Positions 7,738 to 16,871 of a stretch of 64,000 nt of DNA are shown piece by piece. Position 1 is the first letter of the stretch. Every line of letters begins with the position of its first letter. The notes beneath the pieces are model-generated. The model did no database searches. It worked only from the letters and a program-made list of their open reading frames with translations, and had not been told where the DNA came from. Location of the stretch: NCBI GenBank assembly GCA_903847205.1, contig CAINDA010000044.1:186001-250000 (forward strand), written 5' to 3'. Origin of the DNA: an uncultured Bacteroidota bacterium (lineage in GTDB: Bacteria; Bacteroidota; Bacteroidia; 2-12-FULL-35-15). Position numbers and translations under genes: made by a program.

Positions 7738-8151
7738 TTATTAGCTAATCGAATAGGTTTATTGGCTAATCCAATGACCTAATAAGCTAATCCCATTGGT
7801 TTATTAGCTAATCGAATGAGGTTATTAGTTAATCTTGTCGGTTCATTAGCTAATCCAATGGCCTTATTGGTTAATCGAATAGGTTTATAGGCTAATCTTA
7901 TTGCTTTATTAGCTAATCCTCTTGCCTTATTAGCTAATCGAATGGATTTATTAGCCAATCCAATTACTTTATTAGCTAATCCGATGAGTTTATTGGCTAA
8001 TCTATCATGCTTAATAGCTAATCGAATGAGCTTATTAGCTAATCCTTTTGGTTTATTAGCTGATCGAATGACTTTATTAGCTAATCAAATAGCTTTATTA
8101 GCTGATCCAATGAGTTTATTGGCTAATCTATCATGTTTATTAAACTTATAG
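7738..8151. repeat. Intergenic array of nineteen 21-bp repeats (type 2)
   Basis: Units run from 7738 in exact 21-bp steps to about 8136 (19 copies), then a partial copy to 8151, with no indels. The core is TTATTAGCTAATC followed by eight more variable bases (gaatgagt, caatgagt, cttttggt). In the plus frame this reads as heptapeptides LLANPMS / LLANRMT. The frame is open from 7942 to 8151, but in-frame stops break it upstream (TAATAA near 7777 and TAG near 7888). There is no ribosome site at 7942. It differs in sequence from the 2576-2773 array but has the same 21-bp period. Confidence 0.88.
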
Positions 8152-8191
8152 GTAGCAACTTGAATTAATTAAATCGCTGAAAAATTTGTTT

Positions 8192-8223
8192 TTTGTTTTA
8201 AAAGAAAATACCCTGTATATTTG
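8192..8223 (+). promoter_or_regulatory. Promoter of the polysaccharide locus
   Basis: TTTG (8192-8195), 20-bp spacer, TATATTTG (8216-8223): an exact match to the Bacteroidota housekeeping consensus. A start site near 8230 gives a leader of about 35 nt to the first ATG at 8265. Confidence 0.7.
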
Positions 8224-8264
8224 GACACTTTAAAAATTTTAATAATCAATAAAATAAAACAATT

Positions 8265-9422
8265 ATGGCCATTAATGTATTTGTCCCAACTTTTAGAATA
8301 GATGAAATATTACAAGAAATTAGGATTTGCCTAGAGAAAGGCTGGACAGGCCTTGGTTTTAAAACAGTTGAATTTGAAAATAAATGGAAAGAATATACTG
8401 GCTTGCCAAATGCTCACTTTCTTACTTCAAATACAGTTGGGTTGCACTTAGCTGTTCATATATTAAAAAAGAAATTCGGATGGAATGATGGTGACGAAAT
8501 TATTACCACTCCACTGACTTTTGTTTCAACAAATCATGCAATCATGTATGAAAATTTAAAACCAATTTTTGCTGATGTCGATGATACGCTTTGTTTAAGC
8601 CCTGAATCAGTAGAGGCAAGAATTACATCGAAGACTCGCGCTGTAATGTATGTTGGTATTGGCGGAAATACCGGTCAATATGAAAAAATAATTGCAATTT
8701 GCAAAAAAAGAAACATTAAACTGATTCTTGATGCTGCACATATGTCAGGTACTTTTTTTAAAGGAAAGCATATAGGGCAGGAATCCGATGTTTCAATTTT
8801 TAGTTATCAGGCAGTTAAAAACTTGCCTACTTCGGATTCTGGAATGATTTGTTTTGCAGACGCAGAACTGGATAAACTTGCCCGTCAATTGAGCTGGCTG
8901 GGTATAAATAAAGATACATTTCAAAGATTTCAGGGCAAAGAGGGAGGTTACAGATGGAAATATGATGTGGAGAATGTGGGCTTTAAGTATCATGGAAATT
9001 CTATCCAAGCGGCAATGGCTTTGGTTCAGATAAAATATCTGGATGAAGATAATAACTATAGAAATCAATTGGCTTCCATTTATGACGATCTGTTAAAAGA
9101 TACGCCAGAAGTGGAGGTGGTTAAAGTGGCAGAAAATTGCCAAAGTTCACGCCATTTATACCAGGTATTTGTAAAAAAACGTGATGAAATTATTCAGCAT
9201 TTTTATGATAATGATATTTTTCCGGGCGTTCATTACATTGATAATACGGAGTATTCAATGTATGCTTATGGCAGTGGCACCTGTCCCAATGCTGCACGTA
9301 GATCAAATGAAATAATATCACTACCACTTCATTTGAAATTGAAAAAAGAAGATTGCATACTAATTGTTGGTGTTTTAAAATCCGGTATTGCAAAATTTTT
9401 GAAAAATAAAAGCCTTGTTTAA
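8265..9422 (+). CDS. DegT/DnrJ/EryC1/StrS-family PLP sugar aminotransferase
   Basis: 385 aa, normal for the family. Family signs: TSNTVGLHLAVHIL for cofactor phosphate binding (about 54-67), EIITTPLTFVSTNHAI (78-93), the Asp that holds the pyridine nitrogen in LILDAAH (D156), and the Schiff-base lysine in SYQAVKNLPTSDSG (K185). These enzymes transfer an amino group, usually from glutamate, to a keto-sugar nucleotide. It therefore supplies an amino sugar for the polysaccharide made by this locus. First gene after the promoter; a GTG-start flippase gene follows 20 bp later. QAVKNLPTSDSG differs a little from the common HPxKxxTTGEGG, so the substrate cannot be named. Confidence 0.88.
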   Translation: MAINVFVPTFRIDEILQEIRICLEKGWTGLGFKTVEFENKWKEYTGLPNAHFLTSNTVGLHLAVHILKKKFGWNDGDEIITTPLTFVSTNHAIMYENLKPIFADVDDTLCLSPESVEARITSKTRAVMYVGIGGNTGQYEKIIAICKKRNIKLILDAAHMSGTFFKGKHIGQESDVSIFSYQAVKNLPTSDSGMICFADAELDKLARQLSWLGINKDTFQRFQGKEGGYRWKYDVENVGFKYHGNSIQAAMALVQIKYLDEDNNYRNQLASIYDDLLKDTPEVEVVKVAENCQSSRHLYQVFVKKRDEIIQHFYDNDIFPGVHYIDNTEYSMYAYGSGTCPNAARRSNEIISLPLHLKLKKEDCILIVGVLKSGIAKFLKNKSLV

Positions 9423-9442
9423 AAAAGCCCAAATTAAATAAA

Positions 9443-10981
9443 GTGAGTAGCTTAGTTAAATCGACTATTATTGTTACTATATTAAATGGAGTTGGCTTGT
9501 GCTTGGGATTTCTGAGTAATTTGGTAATTGCGGCCAAGTTTGGTGCCGGTCGCGAAATGGATATTTATCTTGCAGCTACCGCCTTACCGCTTTTTGTTAC
9601 CTCTATTCTTTCTGGTTCGCTAAGTATGACTTTTATTCCAGTATTTGCAGAATATAGGAATAAAGACATTTCTGAAACGTGGAAAATTGTAAGTACGTTT
9701 ATAAATATAAGTGTTATTACAACTTCAATTTTAACTTTCATTGGGATTTTTTTTGCCAATTCAATAATGAAATTATTGGCTCCTGGTTTCACGGGAGAAA
9801 AAATTGCAGTTTCAGCTAATTTACTTTGCTGGTTAATGCCTACAATAATTTTGGCTGTAATTAACGAGTTAATGTCAAGTGTTTATTATTCTAACAATAG
9901 TTTTGTTATTCCTTTATTCAATAAAATTATTAATCCATTAATCACAATGATTTATGTTTTAATATTTTCCTTCTCTTTAAGCACCAAAAGTTTGGTGTTT
10001 GCTTCATTAACAGCTATGTTTATACAAACATTATTATTGGGAATTGGTTTTGTGCGTAATAAAGAATTTTTTTATTCGTTCATTTTAAAATACAAACATC
10101 CCGCAGTTTTAAAAATTATCAAGTTGATGTTGCCATTAATTGTCGGCATGATTATTTATAGAGCTATTCCATTGTTTGACAGATTTATAGCCTCTAGTCT
10201 GCCCGATGGCAGTATTTCTTATCTCGGTTATTCTTCTAAAATTTATTTTTTGCTTACAGGAATAATTACTTCAGGGATTTCACTTTCTTTGTTCCCATTA
10301 ATGTCAAAATTGGCTGCTGAAAACAATATAGTTTTACTTAAACAAAATATGTCGAAGGGAATTCGCTTTTTGTTTTTTTTAAGTATCCCAATAACTTGTA
10401 TATTCGGAATTTACAGTAAAGAGATTGTTCAATTATTATTTGAACGAGGAGCATTTCATAACCAGGATACAACATTTACGTCTATTGCTTTATCAATATA
10501 CTTAATGGCTTTACCAGTTGCTTCCATTGGTACAATTGTCGCACAGGGGTATTATGTATTGCAAGATACAAGGACTCCTGCAATTATTGGCGTTCTTGAA
10601 GTTTTTATCTATATCGGATTGGCATTTTTGTTATTGCCATTATTTGGTTTTTTATCGATACCGCTGACCTTCGTGTGCTATTTTTATATTTCTATGATAA
10701 ATGGTTTAATCGTTCGCAAAAAATTAGGAGGAACTGGAGGACAAAAAATTTTACACTCATTTTTGCAGCACACACTTATAGCAGTTATAGCAACAATTAT
10801 AATTTTTTACCCTATATGCCTTTTTTCAAATCTGATAATAAAAAATATATTTATAGCTTTAGGATTTATTTTGTATCTGATTTTAAGCAAATATATTTTA
10901 AAATCCAAAGAGTCATTATTGATATGGGAAAAATTAGTTGTCAATGGGCTTCGTAAAATAATTGCTTCTAAAAATACTTGA
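9443..10981 (+). CDS. MurJ/MviN-family lipid-linked oligosaccharide flippase
   Basis: 512 aa with about 14 hydrophobic segments, starting at GTG. The N terminus has the MVF-family signature: NLVIAAKFGAGREMDIYLAA, then ATALPLFVTSILSGSLSMTF and IPVFAEYR. A second copy of the pattern occurs near residue 330 (LLFERGAFHNQDTTFTSIAL). MurJ flips lipid II, but members inside polysaccharide clusters are thought to export the lipid-linked repeat unit in place of a Wzx protein. Position between the aminotransferase and glycosyltransferases favours the second role. I give no gene symbol because whether this is the cell's lipid II flippase cannot be told from this window. Confidence 0.8.
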   Translation: MSSLVKSTIIVTILNGVGLCLGFLSNLVIAAKFGAGREMDIYLAATALPLFVTSILSGSLSMTFIPVFAEYRNKDISETWKIVSTFINISVITTSILTFIGIFFANSIMKLLAPGFTGEKIAVSANLLCWLMPTIILAVINELMSSVYYSNNSFVIPLFNKIINPLITMIYVLIFSFSLSTKSLVFASLTAMFIQTLLLGIGFVRNKEFFYSFILKYKHPAVLKIIKLMLPLIVGMIIYRAIPLFDRFIASSLPDGSISYLGYSSKIYFLLTGIITSGISLSLFPLMSKLAAENNIVLLKQNMSKGIRFLFFLSIPITCIFGIYSKEIVQLLFERGAFHNQDTTFTSIALSIYLMALPVASIGTIVAQGYYVLQDTRTPAIIGVLEVFIYIGLAFLLLPLFGFLSIPLTFVCYFYISMINGLIVRKKLGGTGGQKILHSFLQHTLIAVIATIIIFYPICLFSNLIIKNIFIALGFILYLILSKYILKSKESLLIWEKLVVNGLRKIIASKNT

Positions 10982-10984
10982 TTT

Positions 10985-11563
10985 ATGAAAAAATTTACAA
11001 GAGAGGAATTACAAAAATTAACAAAAAATAATTCGGGGAAAGTTAATGTTGATTTAGGTTGCGGTGCTCGTAAGCGAGAAGGGTATATTGGTTTAGACTC
11101 AGCATCTTTAGAAGGGGTGGATATTGTATGTAATATCGAAGAGGGTTTACCTTTTGAAGATAATTCAATTGATGAAATCTGGTCAAGTTTTATGTTTGAA
11201 CACGTTTCAAATCCAATTTTTTTATTTCAGGAATTATTTCGAATATGTAAAAACGATGCAATAATTGAATTTAGAGTTCCATATTATCAGTCGATTTCTC
11301 AATATAAAGATCCCACACATAAAACGATAATCACTCCCGAAACAATGCAATATTTTACCAATGATAAATGGTATGGGTCAGATTATGGAATCAATACAAA
11401 TTTCAAAATGCTTAATGTTGAGTATGAGTATTTTCCGCCTTTTGTTAGGGTGAACCGGATTTTCATTACAAAAATTTTAATATATCCTTTTATGGTTTTT
11501 GCCAGAAGGTTTTTATGGAATGTAGTGCATAATATTACAATTAAAATGCAGGTGATTAAATGA
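10985..11563 (+). CDS. Class I SAM-dependent methyltransferase
   Basis: 192 aa. Motif I VNVDLGCGARKREGYIGLD (about 20-38) binds S-adenosylmethionine. A motif II-like acidic residue ends GVDIVC, and LPFEDNSIDEIWSSFMFEHV (56-75) is the usual post-motif region of the Methyltransf_11 group. It starts 3 bp after the flippase stop and overlaps the next gene by 4 bp (ATGA), so it is tightly coupled in the operon. Likely it methylates a sugar or the end of a glycan chain, which in some O-antigens sets chain length, but the substrate is not evident. Confidence 0.82.
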   Translation: MKKFTREELQKLTKNNSGKVNVDLGCGARKREGYIGLDSASLEGVDIVCNIEEGLPFEDNSIDEIWSSFMFEHVSNPIFLFQELFRICKNDAIIEFRVPYYQSISQYKDPTHKTIITPETMQYFTNDKWYGSDYGINTNFKMLNVEYEYFPPFVRVNRIFITKILIYPFMVFARRFLWNVVHNITIKMQVIK

Positions 11564-12639
11564 AAATTCTTTTTTTTACATTAGGCAATGAACTTGTTGC
11601 AAGTAGCCGTACCCGTGTTTTTCAATACCTTCCCCATTTAAGAAACAAAGGGGTTGTTTGTAAAATTATTCAATACCAAAGTGGATTTGATTATTGGTTG
11701 CTCAGCAATTTCAAAAAAGAAACAATATTTCAAAAAATTATTTTTGCAGTTTTGTTTAAAGGGCTAGGCATTTTCCATTTTTTCTATTCTTTTTTTGCGG
11801 CTATGCGGTTAATTGTGCTTGCAAAAAAGTATGATATATTATTTATCCAAAAGGCATTGCCACCTGTTTGGGTGCAAAAAATAGTATTTAGGAGAAACTC
11901 TAGAATAGTTTTTGATTTCGATGATGCTATATATGCAAATGAAGCTGCATATGATGTAGAACGATTTAATTTTATGTGTTCATGTATAAAACTTGCTGTT
12001 ATTGAAAATGAAAGCACAGAAACTTACATGAATTCAAAAGGCATAAAAACGCTTAAAATTACAGGTCCTATTGATTGTGGGAGATATAAACCAAAAACAA
12101 ATTTAACAAACTCTCCGGCTATTACTATTGGCTGGATTGGCAGTGGCTCAACCACAGGATTTCTTCAATTGATTGAAAAGGCATTGAAGCAGATTTCCAA
12201 AAAATATCCAAATGTGGTAATAAATTTTATTGGCTCTTCAGGTTTTAAGATAGATGAATGCCGTATTGTTTCAGAAAAATGGTCGCTTGAAACAGAAGTG
12301 CAATTGCTCGAGAAATTTGATATTGGAATAATGCCTCTGCCAGATAACGAATGGACACGTGGTAAGGGCGGATATAAAATTTTGCAGTATATGGCAATGG
12401 GTATTCCCAGTATTGCATCTCCTGTTGGTGTTAATAAAGAAATCATTATTCAAAATGAAACAGGCATTCTTGCCGAATCAGAAGAGGAATGGTTGACTGC
12501 TTTTGAAAAATTGATTACAGAACATGATTTAAGTATTCAACTAGGAAATAATGCAAGAATTCGTGCGAAAAATAACTATTCTTTTGCAGCCAGTACTCCG
12601 GTTTTATTAGATGCAATCAGGAAGTTGATATTGGCTTAA
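11560..12639 (+). CDS. Glycosyltransferase, GT4-like (GT-B fold)
   Basis: 359 aa. N-terminal Rossmann half MKILFFTLGNELVASSRTRV; then RIVFDFDDAIYANE (about 112-125), typical of a sub-group of GT4 enzymes; C-terminal half with ITIGWIGSGSTTGFLQ and the donor-binding region EKFDIGIMPLPDNEWTRGKG, then GIPSIASPVGVNKEII. It overlaps the methyltransferase stop by 4 bp. It should add one sugar from a nucleotide donor to the growing lipid-linked unit on the cytoplasmic side. Which sugar cannot be read from sequence. Confidence 0.85.
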   Translation: MKILFFTLGNELVASSRTRVFQYLPHLRNKGVVCKIIQYQSGFDYWLLSNFKKETIFQKIIFAVLFKGLGIFHFFYSFFAAMRLIVLAKKYDILFIQKALPPVWVQKIVFRRNSRIVFDFDDAIYANEAAYDVERFNFMCSCIKLAVIENESTETYMNSKGIKTLKITGPIDCGRYKPKTNLTNSPAITIGWIGSGSTTGFLQLIEKALKQISKKYPNVVINFIGSSGFKIDECRIVSEKWSLETEVQLLEKFDIGIMPLPDNEWTRGKGGYKILQYMAMGIPSIASPVGVNKEIIIQNETGILAESEEEWLTAFEKLITEHDLSIQLGNNARIRAKNNYSFAASTPVLLDAIRKLILA

Positions 12640-12699
12640 TTCTCTGATCAAACAAAAAATTGTTGAGGCAAAAAAATTCATGAAAATAAATTTCGGAAA

Positions 12700-13686
12700 A
12701 TGATTGATAATAGAAATATATTAATAACAGGAGTCGCAGGTTTTATAGGGAGTCATTTAGCAGAATATTTTTTGCATGAAAAATATAATGTAATTGGAAT
12801 TGATAATTTTGATGATTTTTATGATAAATCTGTCAAAGAAGCTAATCTGTTAAAAGCCCTAGGTAATCCGAATTTTTCTTTTAAAAAAATTGATATTACA
12901 AATAAGTCAGAACTAAAAACTATTACTGAACAAATTGATACCGTAATTCATATTGCTGCTAAAGCTGGTGTAAGACCGTCCATAAATAACCCCAATGAGT
13001 ATATTCAAACAAATATTGTAGGTACTGAAAATATATTGGAATGGATGAAAGAAAGAGATGTAAAGAAACTTGTTTTTGCTTCATCCTCTTCTGTATATGG
13101 AAACAATACCAAAGTGCCCTTTAATGAAAATGATAATGTAGATTATCCGATATCTCCTTATGCTTTCACAAAAAAAGCCTGTGAACTCATTAATTACACC
13201 TACCATCATTTATACAATTTTAATATTATCAACTTACGTTTTTTTACAGTCTATGGCGAGCGCCAACGACCTGATTTAGCCATCCACAAATTTACTAACC
13301 TGATTCTGAATAATGAGCCGATTATTATGTATGGCGATGGAGAAACAGCAAGAGATTATACTTATATAAAAGATACGATTAGTGGAATAGCAGGTGCACA
13401 TAATTATTTGCAAAAGAATGATCAGGTATTTGAAACCGTAAATTTAGGAAATAGTAATCCCATAAAGTTGAAAATACTGATACATACGTTGTATCAATTA
13501 TTGGGCAAGGAACCTAATATTATCAGGAAACCGATGCAGGAAGGAGATGTAGAATGTACGTATGCAGATATTAAAAAAGCCCAAGAATTGTTTGATTATA
13601 CTCCTAAAACTTCTTTAAATGAAGGGTTACAGAATTTTATTAGCTGGATAAAATCAAATAGGATTACTATTTCTCAGTTAAAGTAA
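12700..13686 (+). CDS. UDP-glucuronate 4-epimerase-like SDR enzyme
   Basis: 328 aa. Rossmann motif ILITGVAGFIGSHLAEYF (about 7-24), catalytic YxxxK in SPYAFTKKA (Y154, K158), SSSSVYG just before it, and the signature TVYGERQRPDLAIHKF (about 188-203), which is characteristic of UDP-glucuronate 4-epimerases. The reaction is UDP-glucuronate to UDP-galacturonate with tightly bound NAD. It is about 60 bp after a glycosyltransferase gene and implies a uronic acid in the polymer. UDP-glucose 4-epimerase or dTDP-glucose dehydratase are less likely because of the RPDLAIHKF motif. Confidence 0.86.
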   Translation: MIDNRNILITGVAGFIGSHLAEYFLHEKYNVIGIDNFDDFYDKSVKEANLLKALGNPNFSFKKIDITNKSELKTITEQIDTVIHIAAKAGVRPSINNPNEYIQTNIVGTENILEWMKERDVKKLVFASSSSVYGNNTKVPFNENDNVDYPISPYAFTKKACELINYTYHHLYNFNIINLRFFTVYGERQRPDLAIHKFTNLILNNEPIIMYGDGETARDYTYIKDTISGIAGAHNYLQKNDQVFETVNLGNSNPIKLKILIHTLYQLLGKEPNIIRKPMQEGDVECTYADIKKAQELFDYTPKTSLNEGLQNFISWIKSNRITISQLK

Positions 13687-13797
13687 AATACAATAAAAGT
13701 AGAATCAGAATTTTTTATAGAACAGCATCTTCCAAAATAAATACTAAAATTATGAAGTCTACAGATAATTTCTACTACATCATTTATACTTTGTAAA

Positions 13798-14910
13798 ATG
13801 GGGACGATAAAAAAAAAAATTATTTTTATTATTCCCGGTATGCATGGTGGTGGTGCTGAAAGGGTGTTTTCTTTATTAGTAAGGCATATTAATAGGGATA
13901 AATATATTCCTGTTTTGGCCTTGATTAAAAAGGAAGGAAAATTTCTTAAAGATATTCCAAGTGATGTTGAAATCATTGACTTAAACTCAAATAGAGCGAG
14001 ATACGCATGGTGTAAAATTATTAAACTATTGTGGAATCAAAAACCGGATATTGTTTTCTCTACATTGGGTCAAGTGAATCTTATGCTGGCATCTCTTAAA
14101 TTTTTATTGCCTCGAAAAACCAAATACATTGCCAGGGAAGCTAACATAGTTAGTTTCAATATTCCAAATGAAGGTTCTCCAATGTTATTTTATATTTTTT
14201 ATAAAACGTTTTTGAGGAAAATGGACTTAATTATTTGCCAATCACAAGAGATGAAATTGGATCTGCAAAAAAATTTTAGAGTTCCAATAGAAAAAATGAA
14301 GGTAATTAATAACCCAGTAGATATTAATGAAATCAATATAAAAAGGGTTGAAGAAACAGAACGTATTAATGAAAAAAATTATTTTTTAGCAGTTGGCAGA
14401 TTGGAACCTCAGAAGGGATATGATAGACTTATCCAGGCATTTTCATTGAGTCCTTTATTAAATGCACATTTATATATTATTGGTAAAGGAGGTGAAGGTT
14501 CTTTAGAAGAAAAATTAAAAAAACAAGTATCAGATCTTAATTTAAATAATCGAGTTATCTTCCTTGGATTTCAGGATAATCCATACAAGTATATGAATTC
14601 GTGTAAAGCATTGATAATGACATCGCATTATGAAGGGTTTCCGAATGTTGCCATTGAAGCAAATGCTTGTGGTGTTCCGGTAATTGCTTTTGATTGCCCT
14701 GGAGTGAGGGAAGCAATTGTTGATGGAGTGAATGGTTGGCTAGTGGAACAGGATAATATTAATAGTTTGGCTCAAAAGATTGAACAGGTATCAGCAATGG
14801 AATTTGATAAAAATAAAATCCTGGAATATGTTATAAATAAGTACAAAGTAAATTTGATAGTAAATAAATACGAACATGTATTTGAAGAAATAAAACAAGT
14901 AACTAGTTGA
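13798..14910 (+). CDS. Glycosyltransferase family 4 protein
   Basis: 370 aa. Starts with IIFIIPGMHGGGAERVFSLL, the GGAER motif common in capsule and O-antigen GT4 enzymes. The C-terminal half has NYFLAVGRLEPQKGYDRLIQ, then LIMTSHYEGFPNVAIEANAC with the EGFPxxxxEA donor-binding signature, and GVPVIAFDCPGVREAI. It adds a sugar by a retaining mechanism. It follows a 111-bp gap with no clear promoter or terminator and its stop overlaps the next start (TGATG), so it belongs to the same operon. Similar in domain plan to WbpH/WcaL-type enzymes; donor unknown. Confidence 0.9.
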   Translation: MGTIKKKIIFIIPGMHGGGAERVFSLLVRHINRDKYIPVLALIKKEGKFLKDIPSDVEIIDLNSNRARYAWCKIIKLLWNQKPDIVFSTLGQVNLMLASLKFLLPRKTKYIAREANIVSFNIPNEGSPMLFYIFYKTFLRKMDLIICQSQEMKLDLQKNFRVPIEKMKVINNPVDINEINIKRVEETERINEKNYFLAVGRLEPQKGYDRLIQAFSLSPLLNAHLYIIGKGGEGSLEEKLKKQVSDLNLNNRVIFLGFQDNPYKYMNSCKALIMTSHYEGFPNVAIEANACGVPVIAFDCPGVREAIVDGVNGWLVEQDNINSLAQKIEQVSAMEFDKNKILEYVINKYKVNLIVNKYEHVFEEIKQVTS

Positions 14911-15449
14911 TGTCGGGTAAACAGAATCCAAATTATAAAATATTTCAGGACTGGAAAGTAAATAAAAATAATATAAAAGGCAGAGTGGTTCTGCTTTTAT
15001 ATAGAATTGCTAGGTTATTTCGTCATGCTCCTGTACCCATTATGTTGATTGGCTTACCTTATTTAGTTTTTTACCGGATAGTAGTGGAATGGTTCTTATG
15101 TATAGAATTACCATGGAATCTTGAAATAGGGAAAAACACACAGTTGTTTCATGGACAGGCATTGGTAATTAATGATCAATCTAAAATCGGAGCTAATTGT
15201 ATTCTCCGCCAAAGTACAACCATTGGCTCTAAAATGCTTGCAAATGGTAAAACGTATGCACCTATAATAGGAAACAATGTAGATATAGGTAGTAATGTAG
15301 TGATTCTAGGAAATGTTACTATTGGTGATAATGTTATTATAGGTGCAGGCTCAGTAGTTGTAAAAAATATTCCTGATAACGCTACTGTGATTGGAAACCC
15401 TGCGAAACTACTATCTCTTTTTTTGTTACTGCAAAGTCTATTTTATTAA
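14910..15449 (+). CDS. Hexapeptide-repeat (LbH) sugar O-acetyltransferase, serine acetyltransferase-like
   Basis: 179 aa from the ATG at 14910, which overlaps the previous stop by one base; the TTG three bases upstream is less likely. A hydrophobic N-terminal part (RYRIARLF-like region and PIMLIGLPYLVFYRIVVEW) precedes left-handed beta-helix repeats: QSKIGANCILRQSTTIG, APIIGNNVDIGSNVVI, GNVTIGDNVIIGAGSVV, ending ATVIGNPAKLL. The layout matches WcaB-like acetyltransferases of polysaccharide loci more than CysE, which is longer. It would put an acetyl group from acetyl-CoA on a sugar of the repeat unit. The tail LLSLFLLLQSLFY is unusual and hydrophobic. Confidence 0.82.
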   Translation: MSGKQNPNYKIFQDWKVNKNNIKGRVVLLLYRIARLFRHAPVPIMLIGLPYLVFYRIVVEWFLCIELPWNLEIGKNTQLFHGQALVINDQSKIGANCILRQSTTIGSKMLANGKTYAPIIGNNVDIGSNVVILGNVTIGDNVIIGAGSVVVKNIPDNATVIGNPAKLLSLFLLLQSLFY

Positions 15450-16834
15450 TGAGCGGAAAAATAAATATTAAGGCGAATAATTCAATTTTAATTCAATTTT
15501 ATTTAATTATAATTGGTGTATTGGCGTTGTCATTTCTTAGACCTTTTCTTTTTATATCTCTTCCGTTATTAGCAATTAGCTTTATTATTTTATTCAAAAC
15601 ACGGTATTCTATAAACGTTTTATTTTTGGGCGCATGCATTTTCGTTACCAGTCTTATTAGCTCGTTATATGTTCATGAATTTAATGTAAGCAATGCTATT
15701 TTATCTTTTTACTTTATTTGTCCGGTTTTTCTGATTTTTTTTTCCGGAATAAAAATGGTGGATAAAATGCGAGATTCTTACTTCGAATATTTTATGAAAA
15801 TTTTGATGGTAATATTAATTGCAAATGATTGCATAGGATTTATTCAATTTGCGATCAACCCAAGGTCGGATGACTCTTTTGTTGGATTTTATGGGATTAA
15901 TGGTTTGGGATTGCACACATTGTCATTGATAAATTTTATAGTAGGTGCCTATTATTTTTTCATTTTCCAATACCATAAAACTAAATTTAATTTAGGATTA
16001 TTTATTTTTTTTTTTACATCGGCCTTCTGTTGCTTTTATGGACTTGGTTTAATTGTTTTCGTATTATCTATTTTTGCATATAAATTTTCCTTTAGAACAT
16101 TTTTAAAATCAATTGCTATTCTTATTTTAATTGTTAGTCTTGTTGTAACATTGTTTTATTTGTTCAGAGCAAGAACCCTTAGCTACAATTATGGTAATAT
16201 AGAAAAAGTGGCGCTGTTTTTTAATTCTAAAATTTCTAAAGAGGATGAAGCGCAAATTCCCAGGAAAATAATTTTATACAAAAATTACATAAATGTATAT
16301 CCAAAAGATTTTGGACTTTTTATGTTTGGAAGTGGTCCGGGAACATTTAATAGCCGTACGTCTTTTGTATTAAATGGTGATTATTCTCGAACCGGACTCT
16401 TTGAAAGTATTTTAGGCACCCATACCCCTGCCTATGCTCTAAAATATGTTTATCCGTTATGGAACTCAAAAGTAGTTTCGCATAAATTTTATACGGATGG
16501 TACACGTAATGAGCCCTTCTCTTCAGTCATTGCAATGTTGGCAGAATATGGCTTTTTCATTTCGGTTCTCTTATCTATCTTAATTTTTCATAATTACAAA
16601 ACATTAATTCGCAGAATTGATCATACAAACCTCTCTCCAGATAATATTGCTAAATCTCATATTTATAGAAACTATATTAAATTCATTTCATTATTTATTT
16701 TGTTAAATTTATTTACAGACAATTTTTTGGAATACCCGGAAATTATAATCGTATATGTCGTTATTTTCAAATTGATTGATATGGCCATTGTTAAATTGGT
16801 GCCGGAAGTAATTTTGGTTAAAGGGAATAATTAA
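15449..16834 (+). CDS. Polytopic membrane protein, candidate Wzy-type polymerase
   Basis: 461 aa with 10-12 hydrophobic segments and a long outward loop at about residues 250-365 (contains MFGSGPGTFNSRTSF and SHKFYTDGTRNEPFSS). This shape, many helices plus one large loop between late helices, is that of O-antigen polymerases, and its start overlaps the acetyltransferase stop by one base (TAATG). Sequence similarity to named families is not obvious to me, as is normal for Wzy proteins. With the WaaL/Wzy_C-type gene at 18804 the locus has two candidates for polymerisation or ligation. I infer function from topology and context. Confidence 0.6.
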   Translation: MSGKINIKANNSILIQFYLIIIGVLALSFLRPFLFISLPLLAISFIILFKTRYSINVLFLGACIFVTSLISSLYVHEFNVSNAILSFYFICPVFLIFFSGIKMVDKMRDSYFEYFMKILMVILIANDCIGFIQFAINPRSDDSFVGFYGINGLGLHTLSLINFIVGAYYFFIFQYHKTKFNLGLFIFFFTSAFCCFYGLGLIVFVLSIFAYKFSFRTFLKSIAILILIVSLVVTLFYLFRARTLSYNYGNIEKVALFFNSKISKEDEAQIPRKIILYKNYINVYPKDFGLFMFGSGPGTFNSRTSFVLNGDYSRTGLFESILGTHTPAYALKYVYPLWNSKVVSHKFYTDGTRNEPFSSVIAMLAEYGFFISVLLSILIFHNYKTLIRRIDHTNLSPDNIAKSHIYRNYIKFISLFILLNLFTDNFLEYPEIIIVYVVIFKLIDMAIVKLVPEVILVKGNN

Positions 16835-16871
16835 TATTTGCACAATCAGTTGAGTATAAGAAATTAACAGA

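Noticed and set aside
7942-8151. Open frame encoding 69 aa of LLANPMS-like heptapeptides
   Set aside because: It is the stop-free part of the 21-bp array; no ribosome site, and the same frame is stopped upstream inside the same array. Kept as a repeat, not as a gene.
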